NCBI GenBank assembly: GCA_020027345.1
Contig: JAHRAH010000151.1
Location: 1 to 46,026, forward strand
DNA from: Gammaproteobacteria bacterium
Lineage (GTDB): Bacteria > Pseudomonadota > Gammaproteobacteria > Tethybacterales > Persebacteraceae
Direction: 5' to 3'
Length of the DNA: 46,026 nt
This document shows, one piece after another, positions 33,457-42,122 of the stretch (positions within the stretch are counted from its first letter, which is position 1; the number at the start of each line of letters is the position of its first letter). Under the pieces are notes generated by a model, which worked only from the letters and a program-made list of their open reading frames with translations, had not been told where the DNA came from and made no database searches. The translations under genes and the position numbers were made by a program.

Positions 33457-35537
33457 TCCCCCGCCTCCACGACCCGCATTGTATCATTTCCGAAGATGTC
33501 CACCACTTTTACGGCGATTTTTTGCCTTGGCGAGGCGATCTCCCGTTCGGCGCTGACGAATTCCAAATCGCGGCTTTTGCGCGTGCGGAAACTCTGCCAT
33601 TCGTTTTCAAAGACAAAATCGCCGGTCGCGCGTTCCACATCCTTTCCGCCGCCGGGCGCGGCTTCGCGCACGGTTTCGCGCCGGCTTTCGTAGTCAAAAT
33701 CCACCGCCCAGTAATCCACCCAGTCCCGCCAGTCCTTTGTCAGCGTCTTGCGCGAGACCTTCCCCGCCTTGTCCTTGCTGACGCGAAAGACCGTGCCGTC
33801 GTCCACAATCACTCCGCTTTTGCCGGGTTTGATTCCTGCGGCGGCGGCGTCCTGCGAGTAGTGCGCGGAATAGCCGCTAAGTTCCGCGGCGGCGAATAGT
33901 TTTCCCCCGCGCCGGCGCCGCCGGATTTTCACATCAATGTGCGAGACATCGTGAAAGACGACTTCCCCTTTTTCCACGGCGCGCTTTTCAAAAACATCCC
34001 GCGGAATGTATTTCAGCGCCAAATCCACCCCCCCTTCTTTGGCTTCCTCCTGTATGCCGGGGTAGAGGCCCATCTCAAACTCAAAGGCGAGAATGTCGGC
34101 GCGCGTGATTTTCCGCGCACGGCATTCGGCGGTAATTGTTTCCGCAAAAAGCCGCGACACCGGCAAATTAATCGGGCCGATGGCGACCATCCGCCCGGCT
34201 TTTTTGCCCTGAAAGGGGTCGGCGTTGGCGGCAGATTCCGCGCGGTAGGCGCGGAGAATTAATTCCACATACTCCCGCTCCTTTTGCCGCAACTGCACGC
34301 GCTGCTCCATCGGAGTCAGATTCGGATTCACCCCGATGTAATGCTGCCGCTCGTATTTGCCGAGATTCAGCAACTCAAAAGCGCGGTAGTTTTTCCCTTC
34401 CGCTTTTAATTGACGCTGCGCACCTATCATCCGCTTGCGCGTCGTGTGAACCGCGAACTTGCCGAGGTCGGACGCTATCCACTTCCGCCCCAGTTTTTCC
34501 GCCACGGCCGCAACCGTCCCGCTGCCGCAGAAAAAATCCGCGACAATATCGCCCTCATTGGAGGACGCTTTGATGACGCGCTCCAAAAGCGCTTCGGGCT
34601 TTTGGGTGGGATATCCAAGATTTTGGTTTCCCCTCGCAGCAATTGCGATACCCGGCCACCATGTTTCTGGAATCTTTCCCCGTTCTCTGTATTTTTCTAT
34701 CTCTTTTTTCCCAATTCCCTTTCCGGAATCAAACGCCCTCCTCAGCGTCTGATTAGGATCCTTATAAGGAACCCTTATTTCGTCGCCGTTAAAAATCCAC
34801 TTGCCGATTTTTGCATACCAAAAGATGGTATCGTGTTTGCGATTAAATTGACGCATTTCGGGCGAGCCAGGCCCCGTATAACACCACTGAATCTCATTAA
34901 CAAAATTATCCTTTCCAAACACCTCGTCCAGCACCAGCCGGATGTATGCGTTCACCCGCCAGTCGCAATGCACATAAATGCTGCCGTCGTCGGCGAGCAA
35001 ATCGCGCATCAGCCGCAGCCGTTCGTAGATCATCGCGATGAAGGAATCCGCGCCCTTTCCCCAGGTGTCGCGGTAGGCGATGGCTTCCAAAACGCCGGGC
35101 TCCTTGACGAGGGCGTCGCCGCCGATTTCAATGTTCATGGAAAAGTCGGCGCCGACATCAAAGGGCGGGTCTATGTATATCAGTTTCAATCCGCCCTCGC
35201 TTTCAATCTCCCGCCGCATCGGCCCGCGCAACAGCGAGGACAAAATGAGTTTGTTGTCGCCCCAGATGAGTTTGTTCGCCCAGCCCTTGCGCTGCCGCCC
35301 GCCGGAATCCAAAAGCCCGGGGGCGATTTGCGCGGCTTTTTCCTCGCGCGGTTCGTCCACCTGCTCTATCGTCTGAAAGGGCAGCGCGACATCGCACACG
35401 GCGCCGGTTTTTCCGTTCCAGAGCAGTTCCACCTGCCGCGTCTCGCCGAAAAGCAAAAAGCGGTATTTTTCCGGCAACGGCCTGCCCGCTTCCAGACAGC
35501 GCAAAACCTCCTGCTTCTGTTCCGGCGTCAGCGCCAT
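33453..35537 (-). CDS. mod: Type III DNA methyltransferase Mod subunit
   Basis: A 694-residue beta-class amino methyltransferase. The catalytic motif IV is [13 protein letters not shown] (DPPF 123-126) and the SAM-binding motif I is [20 protein letters not shown] (FxGxG at 336-340), in the order expected for Mod. The region between them (about 206-310) is the target-recognition zone and is markedly AT-richer (34610-34920) than the rest of the gene. ATG 35537 has an AAAGGAG ribosome binding site 9-10 nt upstream. It leads the operon mod-ATPase-DUF4276-res. Methylates one strand of an asymmetric site; the sequence recognised cannot be deduced. Confidence 0.88.
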   Translation of the reverse strand: MALTPEQKQEVLRCLEAGRPLPEKYRFLLFGETRQVELLWNGKTGAVCDVALPFQTIEQVDEPREEKAAQIAPGLLDSGGRQRKGWANKLIWGDNKLILSSLLRGPMRREIESEGGLKLIYIDPPFDVGADFSMNIEIGGDALVKEPGVLEAIAYRDTWGKGADSFIAMIYERLRLMRDLLADDGSIYVHCDWRVNAYIRLVLDEVFGKDNFVNEIQWCYTGPGSPEMRQFNRKHDTIFWYAKIGKWIFNGDEIRVPYKDPNQTLRRAFDSGKGIGKKEIEKYRERGKIPETWWPGIAIAARGNQNLGYPTQKPEALLERVIKASSNEGDIVADFFCGSGTVAAVAEKLGRKWIASDLGKFAVHTTRKRMIGAQRQLKAEGKNYRAFELLNLGKYERQHYIGVNPNLTPMEQRVQLRQKEREYVELILRAYRAESAANADPFQGKKAGRMVAIGPINLPVSRLFAETITAECRARKITRADILAFEFEMGLYPGIQEEAKEGGVDLALKYIPRDVFEKRAVEKGEVVFHDVSHIDVKIRRRRRGGKLFAAAELSGYSAHYSQDAAAAGIKPGKSGVIVDDGTVFRVSKDKAGKVSRKTLTKDWRDWVDYWAVDFDYESRRETVREAAPGGGKDVERATGDFVFENEWQSFRTRKSRDLEFVSAEREIASPRQKIAVKVVDIFGNDTMRVVEAGE

Positions 35538-35594
35538 TGTTTTCTTTCTCCTTTTTCCTTTCTCCGCCGCCCAATCCTGCGGCGGGAATCGGAT

Positions 35595-35600
35595 AATACC
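35595..35600 (-). promoter_or_regulatory. Possible extended -10 box of the mod operon
   Basis: Minus-strand TGGTATTAT (TGn plus TATTAT), about 57 nt before the mod start. No clear -35. The family A palindrome at 35617 lies directly upstream. Confidence 0.4.
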
Positions 35601-35616
35601 ATACTCCCACCATCGT

Positions 35617-35829
35617 CCCCCCGTCGGAGATGGGGGGGGACATAAGATCTCGTTCCCACGCTCCGGCGTGGGAACGCAGCCAATAGAGCGGGCGTCCGCG
35701 CCCGCTCAAACTAATTCGCTGGATTCCCGCCTTTTAACAGGAGTGCGGGAATGACGCAATTGGATTCGCTGGATTCCCGCCTTTTAATTCGCTGGATTCC
35801 CGCCTTTAACAGGAGTGCGGGAATGACGC
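35617..35829. repeat. Repeat cluster between mod and mutS (families A, C and D)
   Basis: Family A variant CCCCCC-GTCGGAGATG-G-tract at 35617-35639. Family C unit CTCGTTCCCACGC-TCCG-GCGTGGGAACGC at 35649-35677 with hairpin AGCGGGCG-TCCG-CGCCCGCT at 35687-35706. Two near-identical copies of ATTCGCTGGATTCCCGCC...GAGTGCGGGAATGACGCAAT at 35714-35760 and about 35788-35832, plus a half copy between them. These fill the 295-nt gap; no gene is seen. Confidence 0.8.
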
Positions 35830-35832
35830 AAT

Positions 35833-38538
35833 TTATCTGAGGCGGGATTTTAGGTCGTAGAGGAAGGTTTGGGCTTCTTGGGGGGTGAGGCGGTCGGGGT
35901 TGGAGGATCGGAGGAGGTTTATTACGGCTTGGACGGTGTGGTTGGCCTTTTCTTCGGCGTTGTCCTTTTTTTTGGCGCTGTCTTTTTTGGCGTTGCCGGG
36001 TTCGGGGGTGTTGCCGTTGTTGTCGGCGTTGGTTTCGGGTTTGGTTTGTTCAAAGAGGGGGAGCGGCGGGGGGACTTCGGGGGAGGTTGCGGGGTTTTCC
36101 AATTGGGACAGGCGGGACTGGGCGCCGGCGAGGACGGGCTCGGGGACGCCGGCCAGGCGGGCGACTTGCAGTCCGTAACTCTTGCTTGCGGCGCCTTCTT
36201 CGGCGCGGTGCAAAAAAACGATTTCGTCGCCGTGTTCGCGCGCGGACATGTGGCAGTTTGCGGCGCGTTCGCGGGCATCGGCGAGCGCCGTCAACTGGTA
36301 GTAATGCGTCGCGAACAAAACCAGCGAACGGTTTCGCGCGAGGAGATGTTCAAAAACCGCCCACGCGAGGGCGAGGCCGTCGTAGGTGGAAGTCCCGCGC
36401 CCGATTTCGTCCAGCAGCACCAAACTGTTGGCGTCGGCGTTGCGCAGTATCGCGGCGGTCTCGGTCATTTCCGCCATAAATGTGGAACGCCCGCCGCTGA
36501 GGTCGTCGGCCGCGCCGATGCGGGTGAAGATGGCGCGGACATCGCCGATGGTCGCCGCTTCCGCCGGCACAAAAGAACCGCAGGCGGCGAGGATGACGAT
36601 AATCGCGGCCTGCCGCAGGTATGTGGATTTTCCGCCCATATTCGCGCCGGTGACCGCGAGCAGCAGCCGTTCGGAATGCAGCGACAAATCGTTTGCGACA
36701 AAATGCGAAACCTGCGCCTTGACGACGGGATGCCATCCGCCGCGTATTTGCATTTCGGGTTTTTCGGAAAAGGAGGGTTCGCGCCAGCCCAGTGTTTGCG
36801 CGCGTTCGGCAAAGCATGCGGCGACATCCAGTTCGGCGAGCGCTTGCGCCAGTTCGCGCAGGGGGACTATTGCCGGCTGCAGTTCGCGCAGTATGTCGTC
36901 AAAAATGCGGCGTTCCAAATGCATCGCGCGTTCGCCGGCGGAAAGGACTTTGTCTTCGTGGCGTTTGAGCGCGGGAGTGATAAACCGCTCGGCGTGTTTG
37001 AGCGTCTGCCTTCTTTGCCACTCTTCGGGGGCGTTGCGGGCGGCGGCTTTGGGGACTTCAATAAAGAAACCGTGCACTTTATTAAATTCCACGCGCAGGT
37101 TTTGGATTCCGCTTTGCGCGCGCGCTTCTTCGGCGGCGTCTTGCAGCATATCTTTTGCGCCATCGCGGAGGGCGCGGCATTCGTCCAGCGTTTGGGAATA
37201 ACCGGCGGCGATGACTCCCCCTGCGCGCATTGTCGGCGGGGTGTCGGGGGCGATTGCGCGGACGAGTAGACGGTTTGCGGCGGAGAGTTCGTCGCTGCGG
37301 GCGATGTCCATTTGCTGCGCGACCGTTCTTAGGAGCTCGCCCTGCGGACGGGCGGCGGCGGCGATGGCGGGCAACCGTTCCAAACTCCCGCGCAGCCCGG
37401 ACAAATCGCGCGGCCTCGCGGAAAAGAGGGCGACGCGCGCGGCGATTCTTTCCAAATCGGATATTTCGCGCAGGAGCGTTTGCAGTTTTGCTGCGGCTTC
37501 GGCTTCGTTTTCGGCGAGGCGGCGCACGGCTTCCAAACGCGCGGCTGCGGCGGAACGGTCGCGCGGCGGGCGGGATAGCAACCGGGCGAGAAAGCGCGCG
37601 CCCATTCCCGTCTGGCAGGTGTCGGCGACGAAAAGCAGGGTGGCGTCCTCGCGCCCGGTGGGGGAGTCGGTGATTTCCAAACTTTTTCGGGCGGCGGCGC
37701 TGAGGGTGATGTTTTCTTCGTCGCTGTCCAGCGCGAGGGCGGCGAGGGTTTCGGGCGCGCGCTTGTTTGCGCTTTCGGCGTAACGGAGCAGGGCGGCGGC
37801 GGCGGCGGCGGCGCGGGGTTTTTCTTCCAGTCCGAAGGATGCGAGCTCGCGCGCGCCGAAGTGTTCGCAGAGTTGACGGGGGGCGTCGGCTTCGGCAAAA
37901 CGCCAGTCGGGGAGGACTTTGGTTTTTGCGCCGGCGGAGAGGGTTGCGTTTGCGCTTGCGGCGGCGGCGCTTTCGGGGACGAGTATCTCCGCCGGGCGCA
38001 AACGGGCGAGGACTTCGGGGATTTTTTCCGGCGCGCATTCGTTTGCGCGAAAGACGGCGCGGGAGATGTCCAGCCACGCATAACCGCAGGATTCGCCGCG
38101 CTGCTTCGGCGGCAGGAGGGCGAGGGCGACGCATTCGCGCCGTTCGTCCACGAGCGATTCGTCAATGAGGGTGCCGGGGGTGATGACGCGGGTTACGCGC
38201 CTTTCCATCGGTCCCTTGTGGGAGTCGCCGGCTTCGCCGAGTTGCTCGCAAATGGCGGCGGATTCGCCGAGGCGGACGAGTTTCGCGAGATAGTTTTCCA
38301 GCGCGTGATGGGGGACGCCCGCCATCGGAATGGGCGCGCCGTCGGAGATTCCGCGGCGGGTGAGAGTGATGTCCAGCAGGCGGGCGGCGCGTTCGGCGTC
38401 GTCAAAAAACATTTCGTAAAAATCGCCGACGCGGAAAAGCAGCAGCATATCGGGGTAGTCCTTCTTGACGCCGAGGTACTGGCGCATCAGCGGCGTGTGC
38501 GCGGCGTGTTCTTCGTTGACCAGGGGTTTGAGTTTCAC
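35833..38538 (-). CDS. mutS: DNA mismatch repair protein MutS
   Basis: The 901-residue ATPase recognises mismatches. The mismatch-contacting Phe-x-Glu is in [14 protein letters not shown] (Phe40, Glu42). Walker [11 protein letters not shown] is at about 625-634 and Walker [17 protein letters not shown] follows, with the conserved [10 protein letters not shown] polar Asn/Lys/Glu-rich linker separates the ATPase from a short C-terminal helical domain ending LKSRLR. The start is GTG at 38538, which overlaps the inositol-monophosphatase stop (GTGA); the open frame upstream is antisense noise. mutL is not in the window. Confidence 0.95.
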   Translation of the reverse strand: MKLKPLVNEEHAAHTPLMRQYLGVKKDYPDMLLLFRVGDFYEMFFDDAERAARLLDITLTRRGISDGAPIPMAGVPHHALENYLAKLVRLGESAAICEQLGEAGDSHKGPMERRVTRVITPGTLIDESLVDERRECVALALLPPKQRGESCGYAWLDISRAVFRANECAPEKIPEVLARLRPAEILVPESAAAASANATLSAGAKTKVLPDWRFAEADAPRQLCEHFGARELASFGLEEKPRAAAAAAALLRYAESANKRAPETLAALALDSDEENITLSAAARKSLEITDSPTGREDATLLFVADTCQTGMGARFLARLLSRPPRDRSAAAARLEAVRRLAENEAEAAAKLQTLLREISDLERIAARVALFSARPRDLSGLRGSLERLPAIAAAARPQGELLRTVAQQMDIARSDELSAANRLLVRAIAPDTPPTMRAGGVIAAGYSQTLDECRALRDGAKDMLQDAAEEARAQSGIQNLRVEFNKVHGFFIEVPKAAARNAPEEWQRRQTLKHAERFITPALKRHEDKVLSAGERAMHLERRIFDDILRELQPAIVPLRELAQALAELDVAACFAERAQTLGWREPSFSEKPEMQIRGGWHPVVKAQVSHFVANDLSLHSERLLLAVTGANMGGKSTYLRQAAIIVILAACGSFVPAEAATIGDVRAIFTRIGAADDLSGGRSTFMAEMTETAAILRNADANSLVLLDEIGRGTSTYDGLALAWAVFEHLLARNRSLVLFATHYYQLTALADARERAANCHMSAREHGDEIVFLHRAEEGAASKSYGLQVARLAGVPEPVLAGAQSRLSQLENPATSPEVPPPLPLFEQTKPETNADNNGNTPEPGNAKKDSAKKKDNAEEKANHTVQAVINLLRSSNPDRLTPQEAQTFLYDLKSRLR

Positions 38539-39335
38539 GGTTTTTCGGATTTGCAGGTTTGCAGTTCGGCGAGAAACCGGGGGAACATCTTCGCCCCGGC
38601 GGCGGCAAAAGGCGGCGGCGCTTCGGCGAATGCGAATTCGGGTTTGCCGTGTATGTCGGCTATCAGCCCGCCGGCCTCGCGCAGGAGCAGCCAGCCGGCG
38701 GCGACATCCCAAAAGCGGACGGGGCCGGAAATGAGAGCGTCGGCTTTGCCGGCGGCGACATACGCCATATCCAAAGCGGTGGAACCGGTGCGGCGGACTC
38801 CGCGCAACTGCGGGGCAATGCGGGTGACAAGGGGCCAAAGATTGTAGCCGCCGGAATCCATCTGCCCGCCGGCGATGACGAGGGATTCGGGAAAGGACGC
38901 GCGCGCGGAAACGCGTATTCTGCGCTCGTCGCAAAAGGCGCCCTGCCCTTCTTCGGCGGAATAAAATGCGTCGGCGAAAACATCGCAAATGACGGCAACG
39001 ACGGGCGCGCCGCCGCGGCAAAAAGCAATGGAGACCGCGCAACTGCCGTAGCCGTGGACGAAGTTTGTGGTGCCGTCCAGGGGATCTACGACCCAGCATG
39101 CGTCGGCGTCGCCGCGCATTCCGCTTTCCTCGCCGAGAAAGCCGTGTTCGGGAAAGGTTTCGGCGAGAGTTTCGCGAATGATTTCCTCGGCTTCGGGGTC
39201 GGTCGCGGTAACAAGCTCGCCGCCGCTCTTGTGCCGGGCGCCGGCGCGGGAGTTTTGCGACCGCCGTCGTATCAGCCCCGCGGCCCTGCGCGCCGCGCCA
39301 AGAGCGGCCGTAAGCATCGGCGATGTAGGCGGCAT
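38535..39335 (-). CDS. suhB: Inositol monophosphatase family protein, SuhB-like
   Basis: A 266-residue magnesium-dependent phosphatase. Metal ligands are Glu70 in GEESG, Asp84 and Asp87 in [12 protein letters not shown], and the later Asp in [16 protein letters not shown]. Length and the N-terminal [17 protein letters not shown] match SuhB, which also acts in rRNA antitermination. HisN or CysQ-type activity cannot be excluded. I chose ATG 39335, because the earlier ATG at 39344 overlaps a perfect TATAAT; with this start the mRNA is probably leaderless. mutS follows with a 4-nt overlap. A decayed copy of its 5' part lies at 41490-41578. Confidence 0.85.
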   Translation of the reverse strand: MPPTSPMLTAALGAARRAAGLIRRRSQNSRAGARHKSGGELVTATDPEAEEIIRETLAETFPEHGFLGEESGMRGDADACWVVDPLDGTTNFVHGYGSCAVSIAFCRGGAPVVAVICDVFADAFYSAEEGQGAFCDERRIRVSARASFPESLVIAGGQMDSGGYNLWPLVTRIAPQLRGVRRTGSTALDMAYVAAGKADALISGPVRFWDVAAGWLLLREAGGLIADIHGKPEFAFAEAPPPFAAAGAKMFPRFLAELQTCKSEKP

Positions 39336-39342
39336 CGCCGGC

Positions 39343-39348
39343 ATTATA
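39343..39348 (-). promoter_or_regulatory. TATAAT -10 box, leaderless start of suhB
   Basis: Minus-strand TATAAT ends 7 nt before the ATG at 39335, so transcription would start at or next to the start codon. Confidence 0.5.
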
Positions 39349-39430
39349 TCCCCCACGCGCAATATTCGCGCCGCGCCCTCCGCGTCATTCCCGCATTTGT
39401 CCCAAAGGCGGGCCCGGCAAATTATTTTTT

Positions 39431-39552
39431 CTCGATCCCAAACGCCTGTTTAGGAACGCCCCGCCGTGAACCGCTTTTTCGCTTTTTCGCTCTTAATTAG
39501 GCGAAACAGTATTTCGCATAACTGCGTTCCCAAACAGGCGTTTGAGAACGAG
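39431..39552. repeat. Inverted pair of family C-like arms, small element
   Basis: CTCGATCCCAAACGCC...AGGAACGC (39431-39459) and its inverted partner GCGTTCCCAAACAGGCG...GAACGAG (39524-39552) match with three differences. They enclose 64 bp (39460-39523) with no coding sense. Each arm is also a hairpin in itself. Confidence 0.75.
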
Positions 39553-39580
39553 GAAAAACGAGGCGCTCTGCTCTCTTTGC

Positions 39581-39668
39581 GTCATTCCCGCGAAGGCGGA
39601 TTTTCGGGCGGCGTTGGATTTGGCATTTTTCGCGGGATTGTATGGGTTCCCGCTTTCGCGGGAATGAC
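39581..39668. repeat. Family D inverted repeat
   Basis: GTCATTCCCGCGAAGGCGG at one end and GGTTCCCGCTTTCGCGGG...TGAC at the other, about 88 bp. With 39431-39552 it fills the 340-nt gap upstream of suhB and downstream of the protease. Confidence 0.8.
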
Positions 39669-39675
39669 GGCCGGA

Positions 39676-40602
39676 TTAAATGATTTTGTCAACCGCCTTC
39701 ACTTGCTTCGTCTTAATTGCGGCAAGGGCTTCTTTGACGGGAATGAAGAAATTAATCCCGCCTTCTTGATGCTTGCTGACGGTAACGGCCACGACATTCC
39801 CGTGCGTGTCCAGCATAGGTCCCCCGCTGTTGCCGGGATGGACGCTGGCATCGCTTTGTATGAGCGCGCCGTCTTTGTCCGTTTCCCGGATGGCGCTCAC
39901 CACGCCCTTGGTCACGGTGTCGCGATATTCTTCGTCCAGCGGCGTGCCGATGACAAAAATATCATCGCCCTCTTCGGGCAATTCAAAATTCAGCCGCAAC
40001 GGTTTGCCTTCGGCAATGTCAATTTTAACAATCGCAATGTCCGGCTTTTCATAAGTAATCAGCCGCTTGCCCGCGCGAACCGTTTCTTTTCCGTTTTTGG
40101 TGAAAGTCGCCTCAAAATATTCGTCGTTCTCCACAACATGGCGATTAGTCAGCGCCCAGCCGTCCACGGTTATTAAGAATCCCGAACCGTGCCCGAGCGC
40201 GGTGTTTATCGTAAAACACGATTCCTTTGCCGCCTTGATGTTCGCCATAGAATTAAAATCAGGCGAAAGGACGGTCAACGCCGGGGGTTTTTTCACGCCG
40301 CCCAGCGCCTTTTTCCCTTTTTCGGCTTTTTCCTCGCGCTGCAATTCTGTGTTGAAAGCGAAGAGAAAGAAAATTCCCACCATGACCCAAAGCGCCACAT
40401 GCCACCAGCCATTTTCCGGCGGGATTTTGCTGGAGAAATTCCATAAAACGACGCCCAAAACAGTCCAGGCCAAGAAGCGTCCGATAACCAACCTCACCAC
40501 CCAAGCGACGGTCGCCAATAAGGCAAGGGGTATTATCAACTCCAAATGGAGCACGGCCGAGATGCCGAGCAAAAGGTTCTTTATGGCGTCAATGCGCCAC
40601 AT
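39676..40602 (-). CDS. Membrane-anchored trypsin-like serine protease
   Basis: The 308-residue protein has three membrane helices in residues 18-84, then a trypsin-like domain with catalytic His155 (TNRHVVE), Asp188 (PDIAIVKID) and Ser259 (HPGNSGGPM). It resembles the protease part of DegP/HtrA proteins, but there is no PDZ domain. Start ATG 40602 has GGAAGGCGGA upstream. A small secreted Cys-rich protein gene lies 30 nt upstream in the same direction, probably co-expressed. Composition is less GC-rich than the housekeeping genes. Substrate unknown; regulated processing at the membrane is inference. Confidence 0.82.
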   Translation of the reverse strand: MWRIDAIKNLLLGISAVLHLELIIPLALLATVAWVVRLVIGRFLAWTVLGVVLWNFSSKIPPENGWWHVALWVMVGIFFLFAFNTELQREEKAEKGKKALGGVKKPPALTVLSPDFNSMANIKAAKESCFTINTALGHGSGFLITVDGWALTNRHVVENDEYFEATFTKNGKETVRAGKRLITYEKPDIAIVKIDIAEGKPLRLNFELPEEGDDIFVIGTPLDEEYRDTVTKGVVSAIRETDKDGALIQSDASVHPGNSGGPMLDTHGNVVAVTVSKHQEGGINFFIPVKEALAAIKTKQVKAVDKII

Positions 40603-40632
40603 CGGTTCCGCCTTCCGCGTAGCAGGGAAAAA

Positions 40633-41034
40633 TCATTTCCAGCCGTCCATGTCACAGTCCCTGAATTCTTCGGACACGAAAGGAATGTTGTCGAAAGGAG
40701 AAAGTCGTTGGTTCATTTTTTTCTCGGCCTCGCGGTACAAAATTTGCAGTTGCGCCAATTCCTCGCCCCGACCGCACACAAGAGAAGCTTTCACCTGCTT
40801 TGCGGTTTTTTTGCCGTCGCAGTAGACGACAAACCGCCACGACACTGAATCGCCCCCCTCGGTGAGGCAAGCCCGACAAAACCTTGCGTCGCTTATTTTG
40901 CGGTCGTTGCCGTCGTAGCACACTCCGGTGCGCTCCACTTGCTCCACGGTGTAGTCGGCGGCGAGAGTCGGCAAGGAAAACAAAACCGCCACGGCTATTG
41001 CAAGCCATTTGATGGACAACACGATTTTCATCAT
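40633..41034 (-). CDS. Small secreted Cys-rich protein, unknown
   Basis: A 133-residue protein with a clear signal peptide (IKWLAIAVAVLFSLPTLAAD, cleavage after ALA or LAA). The mature part has six cysteines (GVCYDG, FCRACL, VVYCDG, SLVCGRG, FRDCDMD), enough for three disulfides. The rest is charged and helical near the C-terminus. ACGGAGAC is the ribosome binding site; two Met codons start the frame. No family recognised. The membrane serine protease follows 30 nt later, so the two may act together. Confidence 0.65.
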   Translation of the reverse strand: MMKIVLSIKWLAIAVAVLFSLPTLAADYTVEQVERTGVCYDGNDRKISDARFCRACLTEGGDSVSWRFVVYCDGKKTAKQVKASLVCGRGEELAQLQILYREAEKKMNQRLSPFDNIPFVSEEFRDCDMDGWK

Positions 41035-41211
41035 TGTCTCCGTTTACTCTGTTTGCGGGAAACCGTCAGCCACAGGCGTCCGCCGCAAACGGGCGCCGGG
41101 TTGATTCCACAAAATAATGGAATGACCCGCATTATACGCAAAAAACCGCGCTTTGCGCTTTATTCGCAATAGCGCGGGGACGACGCTGTCGGCGTGGACG
41201 CCGGAGGGCAT

Positions 41212-41289
41212 GCGCTCCCACGCCGGAGCGCGGGAACGAGGTTGGGGTATCCCGTCCGGAGCGCGGGAACGAGGTTGGGGTATCCCGTC
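41212..41289. repeat. Family C hairpin with 33-bp tandem duplication
   Basis: GCGCTCCCACGC-CGGA-GCGCGGGAACGAG (41212-41240) is a family C unit. A 33-bp segment starting CGGAGCGCGGGAACGAGG is then repeated exactly (41224-41256 and 41257-41289). Confidence 0.85.
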
Positions 41290-41404
41290 ATTCCGGCGAA
41301 AGCCGGAATCCATAGGGACATTGGTTTTTCGCTAAGTTCCGGAGCGGGCGGGGATTGTGCTTTTTCGCCAGGGTTGTATGGATTCCGGCTTTCGCCGGAA
41401 TGAC
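41287..41404. repeat. Family D inverted repeat, CCGG variant
   Basis: GTCATTCCGGCGAAAGCCGG at one end and, inverted, GGATTCCGGCTTTCGCCGG...TGAC at the other. Compared with other copies the stem carries CCGGC/GCCGG instead of CCCGC/GCGGG, so both arms changed together. Positions 41035-41611 contain only such repeats and the suhB fragment. Confidence 0.85.
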
Positions 41405-41489
41405 GGTTATTGGTTTTTTGCTGAGTGTGGCGGTGTTTGATTCGCTGGGTTCCCGCTTTTTTGGGGGAGTGCGGGAACGACGGGGGGAG

Positions 41490-41578
41490 TTCGCGGATGA
41501 TCTCCTCGGCTTCGGGGTCGGTCGCGGTAACGAGTTCGCCGCCGCTTTTGTGGCGGGCTCCGGCGGGAGAGTTTTGCG
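41490..41578 (-). pseudogene. Degenerate fragment of suhB
   Basis: About 89 nt matching positions 39171-39259 of suhB with roughly nine differences. In the matching frame the minus strand reads [20 protein letters not shown], identical to residues 31-50 of SuhB. The flanks do not continue the gene. It is a relic of a duplication or recombination, now sitting in front of the zinc-ribbon gene. Confidence 0.85.
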
Positions 41579-41596
41579 CGCGGCGGCGTTATGGCG

Positions 41597-41605
41597 TGAT
41601 ACAAT
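41597..41605 (+). promoter_or_regulatory. Extended -10 box, leaderless start of the zinc-ribbon gene
   Basis: TGATACAAT (TGn plus TACAAT) ends 6 nt before the GTG start at 41612. Confidence 0.5.
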
Positions 41606-41611
41606 CCCCGC

Positions 41612-42085
41612 GTGGCTTTGGAAAAATGCAAGGAATGCGGCGAGTTGGTCAGCACGAAGGCAAAAGCATGCCCCAAATGCGGAGCGCCGCGCAAACGGTT
41701 TCGCTTTATAAAATGGACGCTCGCGATTTTTGCCGGATTGCTTCTGCTCGGCGCTTTCGCCGAGCATCAGCAACAGGGCGGAAAGCAAGTCGCGCTTAGC
41801 GCCGGCGAAGGCGTCGCGCTGGATTTTTCCATCGTACAGGCGCGCCCTTTTCTTGTGATGGATTTCACGGTGCAAAACAACAACCCGCATCCGATTAAGG
41901 ATGTGCGGATTGTCTGCGAGCACCGGGCAAAAAGCGGCACGGTGATTGAAAGCAACAAGCGCGTGATTTACGATATCGTTCCCGCCCAAGCCGGCAAGTT
42001 TTTTCCCAATTTTGAAATGGGGGTATTGTTGCAAAGACAGGCGCACACGACAAGCTGCCGAGTTGCCGATGCCGTCAAAGCATAA
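41612..42085 (+). CDS. Zinc-ribbon membrane protein of unknown function
   Basis: A 157-residue protein. The N-terminus has a zinc ribbon, KCKECGELVSTKAKACPKCG (two CxxC pairs), then a basic stretch and one membrane helix (about 34-50, WTLAIFAGLLLLGAF). The remaining part is beta-rich and extracytoplasmic, with a Cys pair late in the sequence (IVCEH, TSCRV), resembling FxLYD-type domains. GTG start with an extended -10 box just upstream. Faces the di-heme gene tail to tail. No specific function can be assigned. Confidence 0.75.
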   Translation: MALEKCKECGELVSTKAKACPKCGAPRKRFRFIKWTLAIFAGLLLLGAFAEHQQQGGKQVALSAGEGVALDFSIVQARPFLVMDFTVQNNNPHPIKDVRIVCEHRAKSGTVIESNKRVIYDIVPAQAGKFFPNFEMGVLLQRQAHTTSCRVADAVKA

Positions 42086-42122
42086 TCATTTTTGTTAGAC
42101 GCCGTCGTTCGTTTGTTTGCTT

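Noticed and set aside
39466-40176. Open frame on the plus strand over the protease gene
   Set aside because: Begins in repeat DNA and is antisense to the catalytic motifs of the protease.
41212-41289. 33-bp tandem repeat as a mini CRISPR
   Set aside because: Copies are directly adjacent with no spacer.
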